Notes: generated from the sequence alone by a model not told the origin. Shown: positions 19,994-30,010, numbered from the stretch's first letter. The stretch is DNA of 64,000 nt from Arthrobacter sp. PsM3 (GCF_030433895.1 NZ_JARUXE010000021.1:21834-85833), one strand, 5' to 3'. Numbers and translations are program-made.

Positions 19994-21308
19994 CCGGCTT
20001 GACGATGTCCGCGTAGATCAGCAGGGCGCCCATACCCATCAGCAGCACCGCCACCACGTAGGTGACCGGGAGCAGCTTGGCGATGTCGAACGCGCCGGGG
20101 TCCGGGCGGCCGAAGAGCTTGGCGATCCGGCGGCGGGCACCTTCGTAGAGCGCTCCGGCCACATGGCCGCCGTCGAGCGGCAGCAGCGGGATGAGGTTGA
20201 AGACGGCCAGGGCGAAGTTGAGTCCGGCCAGCAGCCCCACCAGGGTGGCCACCCGGGACTGCATCGGAACCTGCTCCATCGCGGCGACCTCGCCGGCCAC
20301 CCGCCCCACCCCGACCACGCTGATGGGTCCGTTGGGGTCGCGGGGCTCTTCGCTGAAGGCCGCCTTCGCGACCCCTGCCACGCGCGCCGGGAGGTTCAGG
20401 ACGACGCCGGCGATCTGCTTGATGTTCTCGCCCGCCATCGGCAGAACCGTCGACGCCGGCTGCTGCACGAGCGCAGTCTGCGCGCCGATGCCCAGGAAGC
20501 CGACGTCCTGGTACTGGAGGGTTCCGTCGGCGCTCTTGGCCTGCCGGCCGTCGTCGCCGACCACGGGACGTGAGGAAAGGACCGGTGTGACGGTGGTGGT
20601 GACCGGGGCGCCGTCGCGCTCCACCGTGATGCTGACCTGCCGGCCCGCGGACGCGCGGATCCAGGCGGTGAGTTCGTCCCAGCTGGTCACGGCTTTGCCG
20701 TCGAAGGAGGTGATGACGTCGTTGGGCAGCAGGCCCGCGGCGGCGGCCGGGGTCAGCTTGCAGTCGGCCGAGTCCGGGTTCACCGTTTCGCCGGCCTTGA
20801 CCTGGCATTTGGAGACGTCGGCGATGGTGGTGGTCTGGGCGGCAATGCCGAAGCCCATCAGCAGCACGGCCGTCAGTCCGAGCCCGATGAGCATGTTCAT
20901 GGCCGGGCCGCCGAGCATAATGATGATCTTCTTCCAGACCGGCAGCTTGTAGAAGACGCGGTTCCCGTCCTCGGGGCCGACTTCCTCGTGGGCCAGGGAG
21001 CGGGCGTCCGAGGCGAGGGACTGGAACATGCCGGTGCTGGAGGGACGCACCGTGCCGTCCTCCTTGTTCGGCGGGTACATGCCGATCATGGAGACGAAGC
21101 CGCCCAGCGGGATGGCCTTGAAGCCGTATTCGGTCTCGCCCTTCTTGCGGGACCATACCGTGGGCCCGAAGCCGATCATGTACTTGGTGACGCGGACCTT
21201 GAAGAGCTTGGCCGGCAGCAGGTGGCCCACCTCATGGAGGGCAATGGACACGGCGATGCCGATCGCCACAAAGACGACACCGAGGATAAAGAGGACGACG
21301 GGGCTCAT
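19977..21308 (-). CDS. rseP: RseP/Rip1-type site-2 protease
   Basis: An intramembrane zinc metalloprotease of 443 residues. The first helix carries HEVGH (His25, Glu26, His29). A PDZ domain occupies roughly residues 195-290, and the C-terminal 'NLIPLLPLDGGHV' supplies the second metal-site motif. In Actinobacteria this enzyme (Rip1 in M. tuberculosis) cleaves anti-sigma factors and division proteins. It lies between dxr and ispG as in related genomes and follows dxr by 18 bp. Confidence 0.96.
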   Translation of the reverse strand: MSPVVLFILGVVFVAIGIAVSIALHEVGHLLPAKLFKVRVTKYMIGFGPTVWSRKKGETEYGFKAIPLGGFVSMIGMYPPNKEDGTVRPSSTGMFQSLASDARSLAHEEVGPEDGNRVFYKLPVWKKIIIMLGGPAMNMLIGLGLTAVLLMGFGIAAQTTTIADVSKCQVKAGETVNPDSADCKLTPAAAAGLLPNDVITSFDGKAVTSWDELTAWIRASAGRQVSITVERDGAPVTTTVTPVLSSRPVVGDDGRQAKSADGTLQYQDVGFLGIGAQTALVQQPASTVLPMAGENIKQIAGVVLNLPARVAGVAKAAFSEEPRDPNGPISVVGVGRVAGEVAAMEQVPMQSRVATLVGLLAGLNFALAVFNLIPLLPLDGGHVAGALYEGARRRIAKLFGRPDPGAFDIAKLLPVTYVVAVLLMGMGALLIYADIVKPVNLFG

Positions 21309-21326
21309 GCTTCGATCTGCTGCTTC

Positions 21327-22511
21327 CTAGACGCTTTTGACGGCTAAACGTTCGTGGGTGCGGGCGCGTGCCCATTGTTCAGCATCCAGCACGGACTCCA
21401 CTGTCAGCCCGGAGGATCCTGTGTGTTCGCTGAGGACTGCTTCGATGGTATCGACGATGTCGGTAAACCGGATCCGGCCGGCATGGAACGCCATTACGGC
21501 CTCCTCGTTTGCGGCATTGAACACAGCCGGGTAGGTGCTCCCCTGTCGGGCGGCATCCTTCGCCAGCCCGACGGCGGGGAACGCCGCCGTGTCCAGCGGC
21601 TCGAACGTCCAGCTGGTGGCCTGGGTCCAGTCGCACGGCTGGGACGCCTTCGCGACGCGGTCCGGCCAGCCGAGGCCCAGGGCGATGGGCAGGCGCATGT
21701 CCGGCGGTGAGGCCTGGGCGATCGTGGAGCCGTCGATGAACTGGACCATCGAGTGGACCACGGACTGCGGGTGGACCACGACGTCGATCTTCTCCAGCGG
21801 GATGTCGAAGAGCAGGTGCGCCTCGATCACTTCCAGGCCCTTGTTGACCAGGCTGGCGGAGTTGGTGGTGACCATGAGGCCCATGTCCCAGGTGGGGTGG
21901 GCCAGGGCGTCCTGCGGGGACACATGGTGCAGCTCGTCCCGGGTCATGCCGCGGAAGGGGCCGCCGGACGCCGTGAGGATCAGCCGGTCCACCTCGGCCG
22001 CGGTGCCGGAGCGCAGGCACTGGGCGATGGCGGAGTGTTCGGAGTCGACCGGGACGATCTGGCCTTCCCGGGCCGCAGCCTTGACCAGGGCGCCGCCGAC
22101 AATCAGGGATTCCTTGTTGGCCAGGGCCAGGGTGGCGCCGGATTTGAGCGCGGCCAGGGTGGGTGCGAGCCCGATGGAGCCGGTGATGCCGTTGAGGACC
22201 ACATCGGCCTCGATCTCCGCGATCCGGGTGGAGGCCTCGGGCCCGGTGATGATTTCGGGACGGTAGCCGGTGACGCCGGCCGCCCCGGCGGCGTCGTCGA
22301 TCAGCGCCTGAAGGGTTTTCGCGTCGCCGGTCGCGGCGCCGATGGCCCGGGCCCGGGTGTGGACGGCCTGCCGGGCGAGGAGTTCGAGGTTGCCGCCGCC
22401 GGCGCTGAGCGCCACGACCTCGAAGAGATGCGGGGCGCCGTCGACGACGTCAATCGCCTGTGTGCCGATGGAACCGGTGGACCCGAGGAGGACGATCTTG
22501 CGCGGCTGCAT
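21327..22511 (-). CDS. dxr: 1-deoxy-D-xylulose 5-phosphate reductoisomerase
   Basis: Dxr makes methylerythritol phosphate from DXP with NADPH. The nucleotide-binding loop GSTGSIG is at residues 10-16. '[14 protein letters not shown]' and '[10 protein letters not shown]' carry metal- and substrate-binding residues, and '[21 protein letters not shown]' follows. At 394 residues the length is normal. It is the first gene of the dxr-rseP unit; its upstream gap holds a 70-bp element. Confidence 0.98.
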   Translation of the reverse strand: MQPRKIVLLGSTGSIGTQAIDVVDGAPHLFEVVALSAGGGNLELLARQAVHTRARAIGAATGDAKTLQALIDDAAGAAGVTGYRPEIITGPEASTRIAEIEADVVLNGITGSIGLAPTLAALKSGATLALANKESLIVGGALVKAAAREGQIVPVDSEHSAIAQCLRSGTAAEVDRLILTASGGPFRGMTRDELHHVSPQDALAHPTWDMGLMVTTNSASLVNKGLEVIEAHLLFDIPLEKIDVVVHPQSVVHSMVQFIDGSTIAQASPPDMRLPIALGLGWPDRVAKASQPCDWTQATSWTFEPLDTAAFPAVGLAKDAARQGSTYPAVFNAANEEAVMAFHAGRIRFTDIVDTIEAVLSEHTGSSGLTVESVLDAEQWARARTHERLAVKSV

Positions 22512-22576
22512 GCTTCAAGTATCCCGCACCCTGTTCGGTGCTCGGGTTCCCCGCACGCTGCCCGTCCCGGCCATCC

Positions 22577-22646
22577 GGGGGCACATTGCGCCCGGACACG
22601 CCTTGGGATGGCCGGAAAGCCATTGTTGCCGCCTCAAAGCCGCCCC
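22577..22646 (-). repeat. 70-bp intergenic element, copy 6 (reverse orientation)
   Basis: Read on the minus strand it begins GGGGCGGCTTTGAGGC, as copy 2 does, contains GGCGTGTCCG, and ends CAATGTGCCCCC. It is again exactly 70 bp. Confidence 0.82.
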
Positions 22647-22705
22647 GGACGGACGCCGGACCGGCTACGGATGGGGCCACGCATTGACGCCACGAACCGC
22701 GGGCG

Positions 22706-22711
22706 TAACGT
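22706..22711 (+). promoter_or_regulatory. Predicted -10 box (TAACGT) for leaderless LMF-like gene
   Basis: TAACGT is followed by seven bases and GTG 22719. No Shine-Dalgarno lies between. Confidence 0.55.
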
Positions 22712-22718
22712 GGGGATC

Positions 22719-24218
22719 GTGGAGTGGACGGCCTGGTTTGACGCGCCGGAGTACGAGTTCGCCCGGCAGGTGCTGCAGCGCGGCGTCGCCACGGTCTACT
22801 TCGTGGCGTTCCTGTCCTCGCTGAACCAGTTTCCGGCCCTCCTCGGCGAGCGCGGGCTGTTGCCGGTGCCGGATTTCCTGGCGCGTTCCAGCCGCATGCG
22901 CAGGCCCACCCTGTTCAGCTGGCACTACTCTGACCGGCTGCTGCGGGCCGTCTGCTGGGGCGGGTTGGGGATTTCGGCGACCATCGTTGTCGGTCTGCCG
23001 CAGCTGGGCCCGCCGTGGGTTCCCCTGCTGGCGTTCCTGGCGCTGTGGCTGCTGTACATGTCGATCGTCAACGTGGGGCAGACGTTCTACGGCTTCGGCT
23101 GGGAGATGCTGCTGCTGGAGGCTGGCTTCATTGTGGCCTTCCTCGGCTCCGACCAGACTCCCCCGCCGCGGACCATCCTGATCCTGCTGGCGTGGCTGGT
23201 GTTCCGCCTGGAGTTCGGCGCCGGCATGATCAAGATCCGCGGCGGCCGGGAGTGGCGTGACCTGACAGCCCTGTACTACCACCACGAGACCCAACCGATG
23301 CCCGGGCCGCTCAGCCGGCAGGCGCATTTGCTGCCCAAGCTGTGGCACCGGATGGAGGTGCTGGGCAACCATTTCGCGCAGCTGGTGGTGCCGTTCTTCC
23401 TTTTCGCCCCGCAGCCGCTGGCCAGTGTGGCCGCGGGAATCATCATCTTCACGCAGCTGTGGCTGGTGGCGAGCGGGAACTTCGCCTGGCTCAACTGGAT
23501 GGCCATCCTGCTCGCCTTCGCCGCAGTGAGCGATCCGGTGGCGCATGCGCTCATCCCGGCGATCCCGCTCGACTGGCACGCCGCGGCTCCCGCGGCGGCC
23601 GCGGGTGCCGCAGGAGCAGCGGCTGGTGCGGCAACCGGGAGCCAGGCGCCGGTCGCGTGGCTCGTGGTGGTCCTGCTAGCCACGGTGCTGCTGGTGGTGC
23701 TCAGCTACCGGCCAATCGAGAACCTGCTCTCCCACTACCAGCTGATGAACGCCGCCTTCAACCGCTGGCAGCTGGGGAACACCTACGGCGCGTTTGGCAC
23801 GGTCACCAAGCAGCGGATCGAAATCGTGGTGGAAGGCACCCTCGCCGCGGAGCCCGACGATACTGCGGACTGGCGGGAATACGGCTTCCGCGGCAAGCCC
23901 GGTGAGGTCCGCCGGATTCCGCGCCAGTGGGCGCCCTACCACCTGCGCCTGGACTGGCTGATGTGGTTCCTGCCGCTGCGCACCGTGCACGAGCAGTGGT
24001 TTTACGCCTTCCTGGCCAAGCTGCTGGAGGCCGACCGCACCACCCTGCGCCTGTTGCGGCATGATCCGTTCGACGGCGCCCGGCCCCGCTGGGTGCGGGC
24101 CAGCAGCTACCTGTACCGTTTCGCCACCCGGGAGGAATTCCGTGCCACCGGCCAGCGCTGGATCCGGATGCTGCTGAACGAGTCCATTCCACCCCTGTCC
24201 CTGCCGCCTGGGGGCTGA
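22719..24218 (+). CDS. Lipase maturation factor family membrane protein
   Basis: A protein of 499 residues with about eight hydrophobic segments and a soluble C-terminal domain. 'YGFGWEMLLLEAGFIVAFLG', 'FRLEFGAGMIKIRGG' and 'WRDLTALYYHHETQPMPGPLS' are hallmark motifs of the LMF1/LMF2 family, and 'QWAPYHLRLDWLMWF' marks the C-terminal domain. In animals LMF1 helps fold lipases in the ER; the bacterial role is unknown. The Ala-rich stretch near residues 288-308 is lineage-specific. GTG 22719 is preferred for the TAACGT box and protein start; ATG 22671 and GTG 22710 are alternatives. Confidence 0.88.
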   Translation: MEWTAWFDAPEYEFARQVLQRGVATVYFVAFLSSLNQFPALLGERGLLPVPDFLARSSRMRRPTLFSWHYSDRLLRAVCWGGLGISATIVVGLPQLGPPWVPLLAFLALWLLYMSIVNVGQTFYGFGWEMLLLEAGFIVAFLGSDQTPPPRTILILLAWLVFRLEFGAGMIKIRGGREWRDLTALYYHHETQPMPGPLSRQAHLLPKLWHRMEVLGNHFAQLVVPFFLFAPQPLASVAAGIIIFTQLWLVASGNFAWLNWMAILLAFAAVSDPVAHALIPAIPLDWHAAAPAAAAGAAGAAAGAATGSQAPVAWLVVVLLATVLLVVLSYRPIENLLSHYQLMNAAFNRWQLGNTYGAFGTVTKQRIEIVVEGTLAAEPDDTADWREYGFRGKPGEVRRIPRQWAPYHLRLDWLMWFLPLRTVHEQWFYAFLAKLLEADRTTLRLLRHDPFDGARPRWVRASSYLYRFATREEFRATGQRWIRMLLNESIPPLSLPPGG

Positions 24219-24243
24219 GACTGCAGGCCCGGCGGCGTCGCAC

Positions 24244-24317
24244 CTGGCCCCGGAACCCGCCGGGCGCCGCGCCGGCACCCCTGGCCCAGGAACCCGCCCG
24301 GCGCCGCGCCGGCACCC
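24244..24317. repeat. 37-bp tandem repeat (two copies)
   Basis: Units at 24244-24280 and 24281-24317 differ at two positions. They lie directly after the LMF-like gene and before the terminator hairpin. Confidence 0.9.
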
Positions 24318-24321
24318 CTCT

Positions 24322-24366
24322 GACGCGAATGGCCGGAATGGAGTTTTCCTTCCGGCCATTCGCGTC
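24322..24366. terminator. Bidirectional terminator between LMF-like gene and tctA
   Basis: GACGCGAATGGCCGGAA (24322-24338) and TTCCGGCCATTCGCGTC (24350-24366) form a perfect 17-bp stem with an 11-base loop. The left arm and the preceding CTCT resemble the inverted elements at 30.0-30.2 kb. Confidence 0.8.
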
Positions 24367-24377
24367 CGGCGTCCGGC

Positions 24378-25910
24378 CTAGACGGACAGCTCCTCCTTCA
24401 CGGGCGCGGCCTCCAGCGCGCTCTGGCGGCGGCGAAGCCACCAGGAGCCCACGAAGATCAGTGCCATTGAGGCGTACACAACCACCGCGAACGGCGAGGA
24501 GAACAGTGCCGTGGGATCGTTCTGCGACAGCTGCAGCGAGCGCCGCAGCTGCACTTCGAACATCGGCCCAAGGATCATCGCCACGACCATCGGCGCCACG
24601 GGATAGCCGTAGCGGCGCATGAAGTAGCCCAGGATTCCGACCACCAGCAGGATGCCGACGTCGGCCGCGGCAAAGTTCACCGAGAAGGCGCCCAGCGCCG
24701 CGAAGACGAGGATGCCTGAGTACAGGTACGGCCGCGGGATCTGCAGGATCTTCACCCACAGGCCGACCAGGGGCAGATTGAGCACCAGCAGCATCAGGTT
24801 GCCCACGTACAGCGACGCGATCAGGGTCCACACCAGCGCCCCCTGGTTCTCGAAGAGCAGGGGCCCGGGCTGGATCTGGTAGCGCTGGAACGCGGTGAGC
24901 ATCATGGCCGCAGTCGCCGTCGTCGGAATTCCGAGCGTCAGCAGCGGGACCAGGACACCGGCCGCCGCGGCGTTGTTCGCCGCCTCCGGACCGGCCACGC
25001 CCTCGATGGCGCCCTTGCCGAACTGTGCTTTGTTCGGGCCCTTGGCCAGTTTCCGCTCCGCGGCGTAGGACAGGAACGTGGACACGTCCGCGCCGCCCGC
25101 CGGCACCGTGCCGATGGGGAATCCGATGAATGTGCCCCGCAGCCACGGCTTCCAGGACCGTTTCCAGTCCTCCTTGGACAGCCAGGCGTTCTTGCCCTTG
25201 CTGACCGGGATGACTTCGACCGGACCGTGCCGCAGCTTCGACGCCACGTACAGGGCCTCACCGAGGGCGAAGAGGCCGACGGCCACGAGCACCATGTCGA
25301 TGCCGTCCACCAGTGTGGGGTTGTCGAAGGTGAAACGCTGTTGCGCGGTGCTGTCGTCGATGCCGATCATGCCGATGAACAGCCCCAGTGCCAGCGAGGC
25401 GAGGCCGCGCAGCACGGAGGCGCCCAGCAGTGCCCCGACGGTGAGGAACGCCACCACCATGAGGGCCACGTAGTCCACAGGTCCCAGTCCCACGGCCAGT
25501 TCCGCGACGACGGGAGCCAGGAACGTCAGCAGCACCGTCGCGATGGTGCCGGCGACGAACGAGCCGATTGCCGCCGTCGCGAGTGCGGCCGCGCCCCGGC
25601 CCGCTTTGGCCATCTTGTTGCCCTCGAGCGCGGTGACGATCGAGGACGACTCGCCCGGCGTGTTGAGCAGGATGGAGGTGGTGGAACCGCCGTACATGCC
25701 GCCGTAATAGATGCCGGCAAACACGATCAGGGCGGCCGCGGGATCCAGCGAATAGGTGATCGGCATCAGCAGCGCGACGGTCATCGCCGGACCGATGCCG
25801 GGCAGCACACCGACGGCGGTACCGACGAAAACCCCGCCCAGGGCGTACAGCAGATAGACCGGCTGCAGCGCCGTCGAGAAGCCTTCGAGGAGCATCGTGA
25901 AGCTATCCAT
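24378..25910 (-). CDS. tctA: Tripartite tricarboxylate transporter, large permease TctA
   Basis: A 510-residue membrane protein with about twelve helices. The family motifs '[20 protein letters not shown]' and '[21 protein letters not shown]' are both near the N terminus, and '[21 protein letters not shown]' lies in the second half. It works with the periplasmic receptor TctC and small subunit TctB to import tricarboxylates such as citrate. ATG 25910 is chosen because it starts just inside the end of tctB, overlapping it by eight bases. Confidence 0.95.
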   Translation of the reverse strand: MDSFTMLLEGFSTALQPVYLLYALGGVFVGTAVGVLPGIGPAMTVALLMPITYSLDPAAALIVFAGIYYGGMYGGSTTSILLNTPGESSSIVTALEGNKMAKAGRGAAALATAAIGSFVAGTIATVLLTFLAPVVAELAVGLGPVDYVALMVVAFLTVGALLGASVLRGLASLALGLFIGMIGIDDSTAQQRFTFDNPTLVDGIDMVLVAVGLFALGEALYVASKLRHGPVEVIPVSKGKNAWLSKEDWKRSWKPWLRGTFIGFPIGTVPAGGADVSTFLSYAAERKLAKGPNKAQFGKGAIEGVAGPEAANNAAAAGVLVPLLTLGIPTTATAAMMLTAFQRYQIQPGPLLFENQGALVWTLIASLYVGNLMLLVLNLPLVGLWVKILQIPRPYLYSGILVFAALGAFSVNFAAADVGILLVVGILGYFMRRYGYPVAPMVVAMILGPMFEVQLRRSLQLSQNDPTALFSSPFAVVVYASMALIFVGSWWLRRRQSALEAAPVKEELSV

Positions 25911-26424
25911 GGAGGAACGGCACCCCCTCAAGCAGGGGACCCGGGGGCAGGGACACGCCCAGCAGCCCGCCGAAGACGTACTGCAGCACGAGCGCCAGCA
26001 GCACGGAAATGATGACCGCCTTCCAGAGCGGCCTGGCCTCGAGGGTCCACGCGGCTCCGCTAAAAAGCACAGCCGCGGCAACGGGCCAGCCGGCCGGCTC
26101 GATCAGGAAGATGTGCAGCACCACGAAGCCGACGAGTTTCGCCAGCGCAAGCCAGTCGGTCTTGGCCGTGACATCGAGGTCCTCGCTTTCCTCGGCATGG
26201 CCCACCTTGCCACGGAAGACCTGGGCGACGATGCCGGTGCCCACGAGGACCAGCATGCTGCACACGATGTAGGGGAAGGCCCGCGGGCCGATGCCGGTCT
26301 CCGACGGCGGGATCGGGATGGACCCCGCCGCCAGGAGGCCTGCCGCGCCCACGCTCACGAACACCAGGGCGAAGAGGATCTCCCCCGTGGGCCGCTTGGC
26401 GGGCGTGCTTACTTGGACGGACAT
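25903..26424 (-). CDS. tctB: Tripartite tricarboxylate transporter, small subunit TctB
   Basis: A 173-residue protein with four predicted helices, including '[20 protein letters not shown]' at the N terminus and a C-terminal '[15 protein letters not shown]' segment, as expected of TctB. An acidic cytoplasmic loop lies near residues 78-90. It sits between tctC and tctA with two bases to the former and an overlap with the latter. Confidence 0.92.
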   Translation of the reverse strand: MSVQVSTPAKRPTGEILFALVFVSVGAAGLLAAGSIPIPPSETGIGPRAFPYIVCSMLVLVGTGIVAQVFRGKVGHAEESEDLDVTAKTDWLALAKLVGFVVLHIFLIEPAGWPVAAAVLFSGAAWTLEARPLWKAVIISVLLALVLQYVFGGLLGVSLPPGPLLEGVPFLHG

Positions 26425-26426
26425 TG

Positions 26427-27458
26427 TTACTTGACCAGGCCGATCTCAGTGAGCGTGGTCTTGACCTTGGCGATGTCCTCGGTCAGGAAGGTCTTGAAGC
26501 CGTCGCCGGAGAGGAAGGCGTCGTCCCAGTTGTTCTTGGCCAGGGTGGCCTTCCAGGCCTCGGAGTCGTGCAGCTTGGTGACGACGTCGGTCAGCTTCGC
26601 CTTCTGCGCGTCGTCGATGGAACCCGGCGCCACGACGCCGCGCCAGTTGGTGAGCACAACGTCGATTCCCTGGTCCTTGAGCGGCTTGACGCCGGGCAGC
26701 GCCGGAGCCTCGGACTTGCCGGAGACGGCGAGCGCCCGGACCTTGCCGGCTTTGACCTGTTCGGCGTACTCGCCCACACCGGATATGCCGGCCTGGACCT
26801 TGTTGCCGAGCAGTGCGGCGATCGATTCGCCGCCGCCGGAATAGCCGATGTAGTTCAGTTTGTCGGATTCGACGCCCTGGGATTTCAGGATCTGGCCGGC
26901 CAGGATGTGGTCCGCACCGCCTGCTGAACCGCCGGTGATCGCGACGCCCTTGCCGTTGGCCTTGATGTCATCCACGAGGTCCTGGACGGTCTGGTATTTG
27001 GACGACGCCGGGACCACCAGGACCAGCGGCTCTTCGGTCAGGCGCGCAATGGGGGTGGTGTCCTCCAGCCGGGTCTTGGCGGCATTGGTTTCCACAGCGC
27101 CCACCATGACGTAACCCATCACCATGAGCGTGTTGGCGTCCTTTTCGGTGGCCAGCTTGGCCAGTCCGTTGGTGCCGCCGCCGCCGCCGATGTTACTGAC
27201 CTGGGCCGAGGTGACGAACTTGTTGGTTTGCAGGTCCTGCTGCATCGCACGGCCGGTCTGGTCCCAGCCGCCTCCCGGGTTGGCCGGAACAATAATGCTC
27301 AGCTTCTTGATCGGATCAGCAGCTGCGCTCTGGCCCGCCGCTGCGCCGCTTGCGCCGCCCGCACACGCCGACAAGGCGAGAACGACGCCGGCCGCCCCGG
27401 CTGCGAGGGCAGCCCTGCGGGTGTAGCTGGGTCGCGTGAAGTTGGAGGGGGAAGTCAT
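26427..27458 (-). CDS. tctC: Tripartite tricarboxylate transporter substrate-binding lipoprotein TctC
   Basis: A 343-residue extracytoplasmic receptor. The twin-Arg/hydrophobic signal peptide ends in the lipobox 'LSAC' (Cys32), so it is probably lipid-anchored. The mature protein has the Bug-family pattern: 'IIVPANPGGGWDQTGRAMQ' near the start and 'GGSAGGADHILAG' in the middle. The ligand is likely a tricarboxylate but is not proved. ATG 27458 has AGGAG four bases upstream; a CRP-like site lies 18 bp upstream. Confidence 0.94.
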   Translation of the reverse strand: MTSPSNFTRPSYTRRAALAAGAAGVVLALSACAGGASGAAAGQSAAADPIKKLSIIVPANPGGGWDQTGRAMQQDLQTNKFVTSAQVSNIGGGGGTNGLAKLATEKDANTLMVMGYVMVGAVETNAAKTRLEDTTPIARLTEEPLVLVVPASSKYQTVQDLVDDIKANGKGVAITGGSAGGADHILAGQILKSQGVESDKLNYIGYSGGGESIAALLGNKVQAGISGVGEYAEQVKAGKVRALAVSGKSEAPALPGVKPLKDQGIDVVLTNWRGVVAPGSIDDAQKAKLTDVVTKLHDSEAWKATLAKNNWDDAFLSGDGFKTFLTEDIAKVKTTLTEIGLVK

Positions 27459-27476
27459 GGTTGCTCCTTATATGAA

Positions 27477-27492
27477 TGTGACGCACGTCATC
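27477..27492. promoter_or_regulatory. CRP/GlxR-like site upstream of tctC
   Basis: TGTGACGCACGTCATC matches TGTGA-N6-TCACA at eight of ten half-site positions and contains the palindrome TGACGCACGTCA. It lies in the divergent tctC/dpiB gap. Confidence 0.45.
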
Positions 27493-27631
27493 GGAATCAC
27501 TTCCCAGAGACTAGGAGCGGCCGGACACGGGGACCAGAATTTGGCCGTAGAGGTAGTAGTGGTCATATTGGTCACGGCCCCGGGCCCTGGTTTGGGCCGC
27601 GGGGCGGCAGGCGGGATGGGAAACTTGTGAC

Positions 27632-29212
27632 ATGGTTCACAGGATTCCCTTACGCTTCCAGCTGGTCGCGCTGCAGCTTGGCATTGTGCTGGCTGTGCTG
27701 ACGGCGGTGGGGGCCGTGACCATCCGGATGCAGGAGCAGCAGCTCAGGGAGGCCTACAAGGGACGGCTGATCGGAGTGGCCGAGAGCGTGGCCCGGCTGC
27801 CGTCGGTGGTCAATGCCTTCGGGACACCGCAACCGGCCCAGACCATCCAGCCCATCGCCGAAGTCATCCGGCAGGCCTCCAATGTCACCTACGTCGTGGT
27901 GACGGACCGCCACGGGGTCCGCCAGTCCCACCCGAACCCGGCGGAAATCGGCCGGCCAGTCTCCACCGATCCCTCGGTGCCGCTTTCCGGTGAAATTTAC
28001 GTCGGAACCCAGACAGGGACCCTGGGCGAATCCTGGCGGGTCAAGGTTCCCATCTTCGACGGCGCCGGCACCGTGATCGGCTCGGCCTCCGTGGGCGTGC
28101 TGGAAAGCACCCTGGCCCAGGACCTCTACGAGGACTTGCCGCAGCTGTTCGGCTGGCTCCTCGGGGCAGCAGTACTGGGATCACTGGGGGCGATGTACAT
28201 CTCGAAGCTCGTCTGGCGGCGGATCTACAAGCTGGAACCGGAGGATATCGCGGCCCTGCTCGAGACCCGCGACGCGATGCTGCACGGCCTCGGCGAGGGG
28301 CTCGTCGCCGTCGACGCCGAGGGGAAGGTGGCCCTCGTCAACGACGAAGCCCGCCGGCTGCTGGGCGTGGACGAGGGGATCACCGGAAAGCCTGCCAGCG
28401 AATGCCTGGAACCCGGGATCCGACGCATGCTCGCCGCCGGTACCGCCACAGAGGAGCTGGTGCTGTCCGGGGAACGGATCCTGCTGGGCAAGGTCAACGC
28501 CGCGACGGTGGACGGCCGGGAGGTGGGCAAGGTCCTCATCCTTCGCGACCGTACCGAGCTCCACACGATCCTCCGCGACCGGGACGGCGCCTTGGACGTG
28601 ACGCAGGCACTGCGGGCCCAGGCCCACGAATTCGCGAACAAGCTGCACGTGATTTCAGGTCTCTTGGAGCTGGGTGAGCAGGGCAAGGCCGTGGAGTACC
28701 TGGGCCGAAGCCACACTGACGCCGCCTTTGTGAACCGCCCGCTGGCCGCTGGAATCACCGACCACGACGTCCGGGCGCTGCTGATTGCCAAGTCAACGGT
28801 CTGTGCCGAGCGCGGCGTGGAGATCCTGGTGAGCCCGGACTCAGCGTGCACCCCGGATGGCACCGGAGACGTCATCACCGTCCTCGGGAACCTGATCGAC
28901 AACGCGGTGGACGCCGCCGGCTATGACAGCACCGTCGCCGTGCGGCTTGATGAGGCTCCCGACGGCGAGCGCACCATCACGGTCGAGGACGACGGGGCTG
29001 GTGTCCCTGAGCAGCAACGGGCCGCCGTGTTCGAACCCGGCGTCACCACGAAGCAGGCCAAGGGGATCAATAGCCGCGGCTTCGGGCTGGCGCTGGTCCA
29101 GCGCGTGGCCCGCCGCCGGGGCGGCGGGGCGTCAGTCTCACCCTCCGCGCTGGGCGGCGCCTGCTTCACCGTAGTTCTGAAGACAAAAGAGGCGGAACTT
29201 CAAAAACTATGA
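27632..29212 (+). CDS. CitA/DpiB-type sensor histidine kinase
   Basis: A 526-residue kinase. The N-terminal helix (9-30) and a second helix (near 175-190) bracket an extracytoplasmic PDC/PAS domain of the citrate-sensor type, with 'VVTDRHGVRQSHPNPAEIG'. A cytoplasmic PAS domain follows ('GEGLVAVDAEGKVALVNDEA'). The phosphoacceptor lies in 'QAHEFANKLHVISGL' near residue 332, and ATP-binding boxes 'GNLIDNAVDAA' and 'EDDGAGVP' lie toward the C terminus. It is divergent from tctCBA, so it probably senses citrate or a related acid and controls that transporter. Its stop overlaps the regulator start. Confidence 0.92.
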   Translation: MVHRIPLRFQLVALQLGIVLAVLTAVGAVTIRMQEQQLREAYKGRLIGVAESVARLPSVVNAFGTPQPAQTIQPIAEVIRQASNVTYVVVTDRHGVRQSHPNPAEIGRPVSTDPSVPLSGEIYVGTQTGTLGESWRVKVPIFDGAGTVIGSASVGVLESTLAQDLYEDLPQLFGWLLGAAVLGSLGAMYISKLVWRRIYKLEPEDIAALLETRDAMLHGLGEGLVAVDAEGKVALVNDEARRLLGVDEGITGKPASECLEPGIRRMLAAGTATEELVLSGERILLGKVNAATVDGREVGKVLILRDRTELHTILRDRDGALDVTQALRAQAHEFANKLHVISGLLELGEQGKAVEYLGRSHTDAAFVNRPLAAGITDHDVRALLIAKSTVCAERGVEILVSPDSACTPDGTGDVITVLGNLIDNAVDAAGYDSTVAVRLDEAPDGERTITVEDDGAGVPEQQRAAVFEPGVTTKQAKGINSRGFGLALVQRVARRRGGGASVSPSALGGACFTVVLKTKEAELQKL

Positions 29213-29931
29213 ACCCCATACGCACCCTCATCATTGACGATGACGTGGCAGTGGCCGGGATCCACCACGGGTTCCTGCTGGCCCGCGGCGGCTTCGACGT
29301 CGTCAGCCTGGCCCACACCGGGCAGCAGGGCCTCGATCTGGCGGCGGAGCTGCGGCCGGAACTGGTCCTGCTGGACATCCACCTTCCGGACATGTCCGGC
29401 CTGGACGTGCTCCGGAAGCTCCGCGGCCGCCAGCAGGCCCTTGACGTCCTGGTCATCACGGCGTCGAGGGAGCTGGACACGGTCCGCGGCGCGATGGCAG
29501 GCGGAGTGCTGCATTACCTGGTCAAGCCCTTTACGTCCCAGGCCCTGAACGAACGGCTGGACGAGTACCTGTTGCTTCGCCGCGAACTCGCCGCGGGCGG
29601 GGCGGCCGGAGCGCTGGACCAGGACAGCATTGACCGTCTCGTGGCGCCGTCCCGCCGGGCCGCAGTTGCCGATCCCGCGGCTGGGTCTCTGGCGGGGCCA
29701 CCGGCCAGGCTGCCGAAAGGGCTGTCCCGGCCCACGCTGGATGCCGTCATCGAAGCGCTCAAGTCAAGCCCTGAAGACGTCTCGGCGGCCGGAATGGCGC
29801 TTCAGCTCGGACTCTCGCGGGTCAGCGCCCGGCGCTACCTCGAGTATCTGGTCATCCACGGCTTCGCCAGGCTCACGCCCCGCTACGGTGCCGCAGGCCG
29901 GCCGGAGAACCGGTATCTGTGGAAGCGTTGA
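29209..29931 (+). CDS. CitB/DpiA-type response regulator
   Basis: A 240-residue regulator with an N-terminal receiver domain: acidic pocket 'IIDDDV', phosphoacceptor Asp56 in 'LVLLDIHLP', and Lys in 'LVKPF'. A linker near 120-165 leads to a C-terminal helix-turn-helix with 'VSAAGMALQLGLSRVSARRYLEYL', typical of the CitB family. Its ATG overlaps the kinase TGA (ATGA). The probable target is the tctCBA promoter. Confidence 0.92.
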   Translation: MNPIRTLIIDDDVAVAGIHHGFLLARGGFDVVSLAHTGQQGLDLAAELRPELVLLDIHLPDMSGLDVLRKLRGRQQALDVLVITASRELDTVRGAMAGGVLHYLVKPFTSQALNERLDEYLLLRRELAAGGAAGALDQDSIDRLVAPSRRAAVADPAAGSLAGPPARLPKGLSRPTLDAVIEALKSSPEDVSAAGMALQLGLSRVSARRYLEYLVIHGFARLTPRYGAAGRPENRYLWKR

Positions 29932-30010
29932 GCATGTCCAATTTTTCAGGGGCGCACGGAGCATGCCCATTCGTCGCGGGCGAGCGCCGGGAGGGTCGCT
30001 CGCCTTGAGG

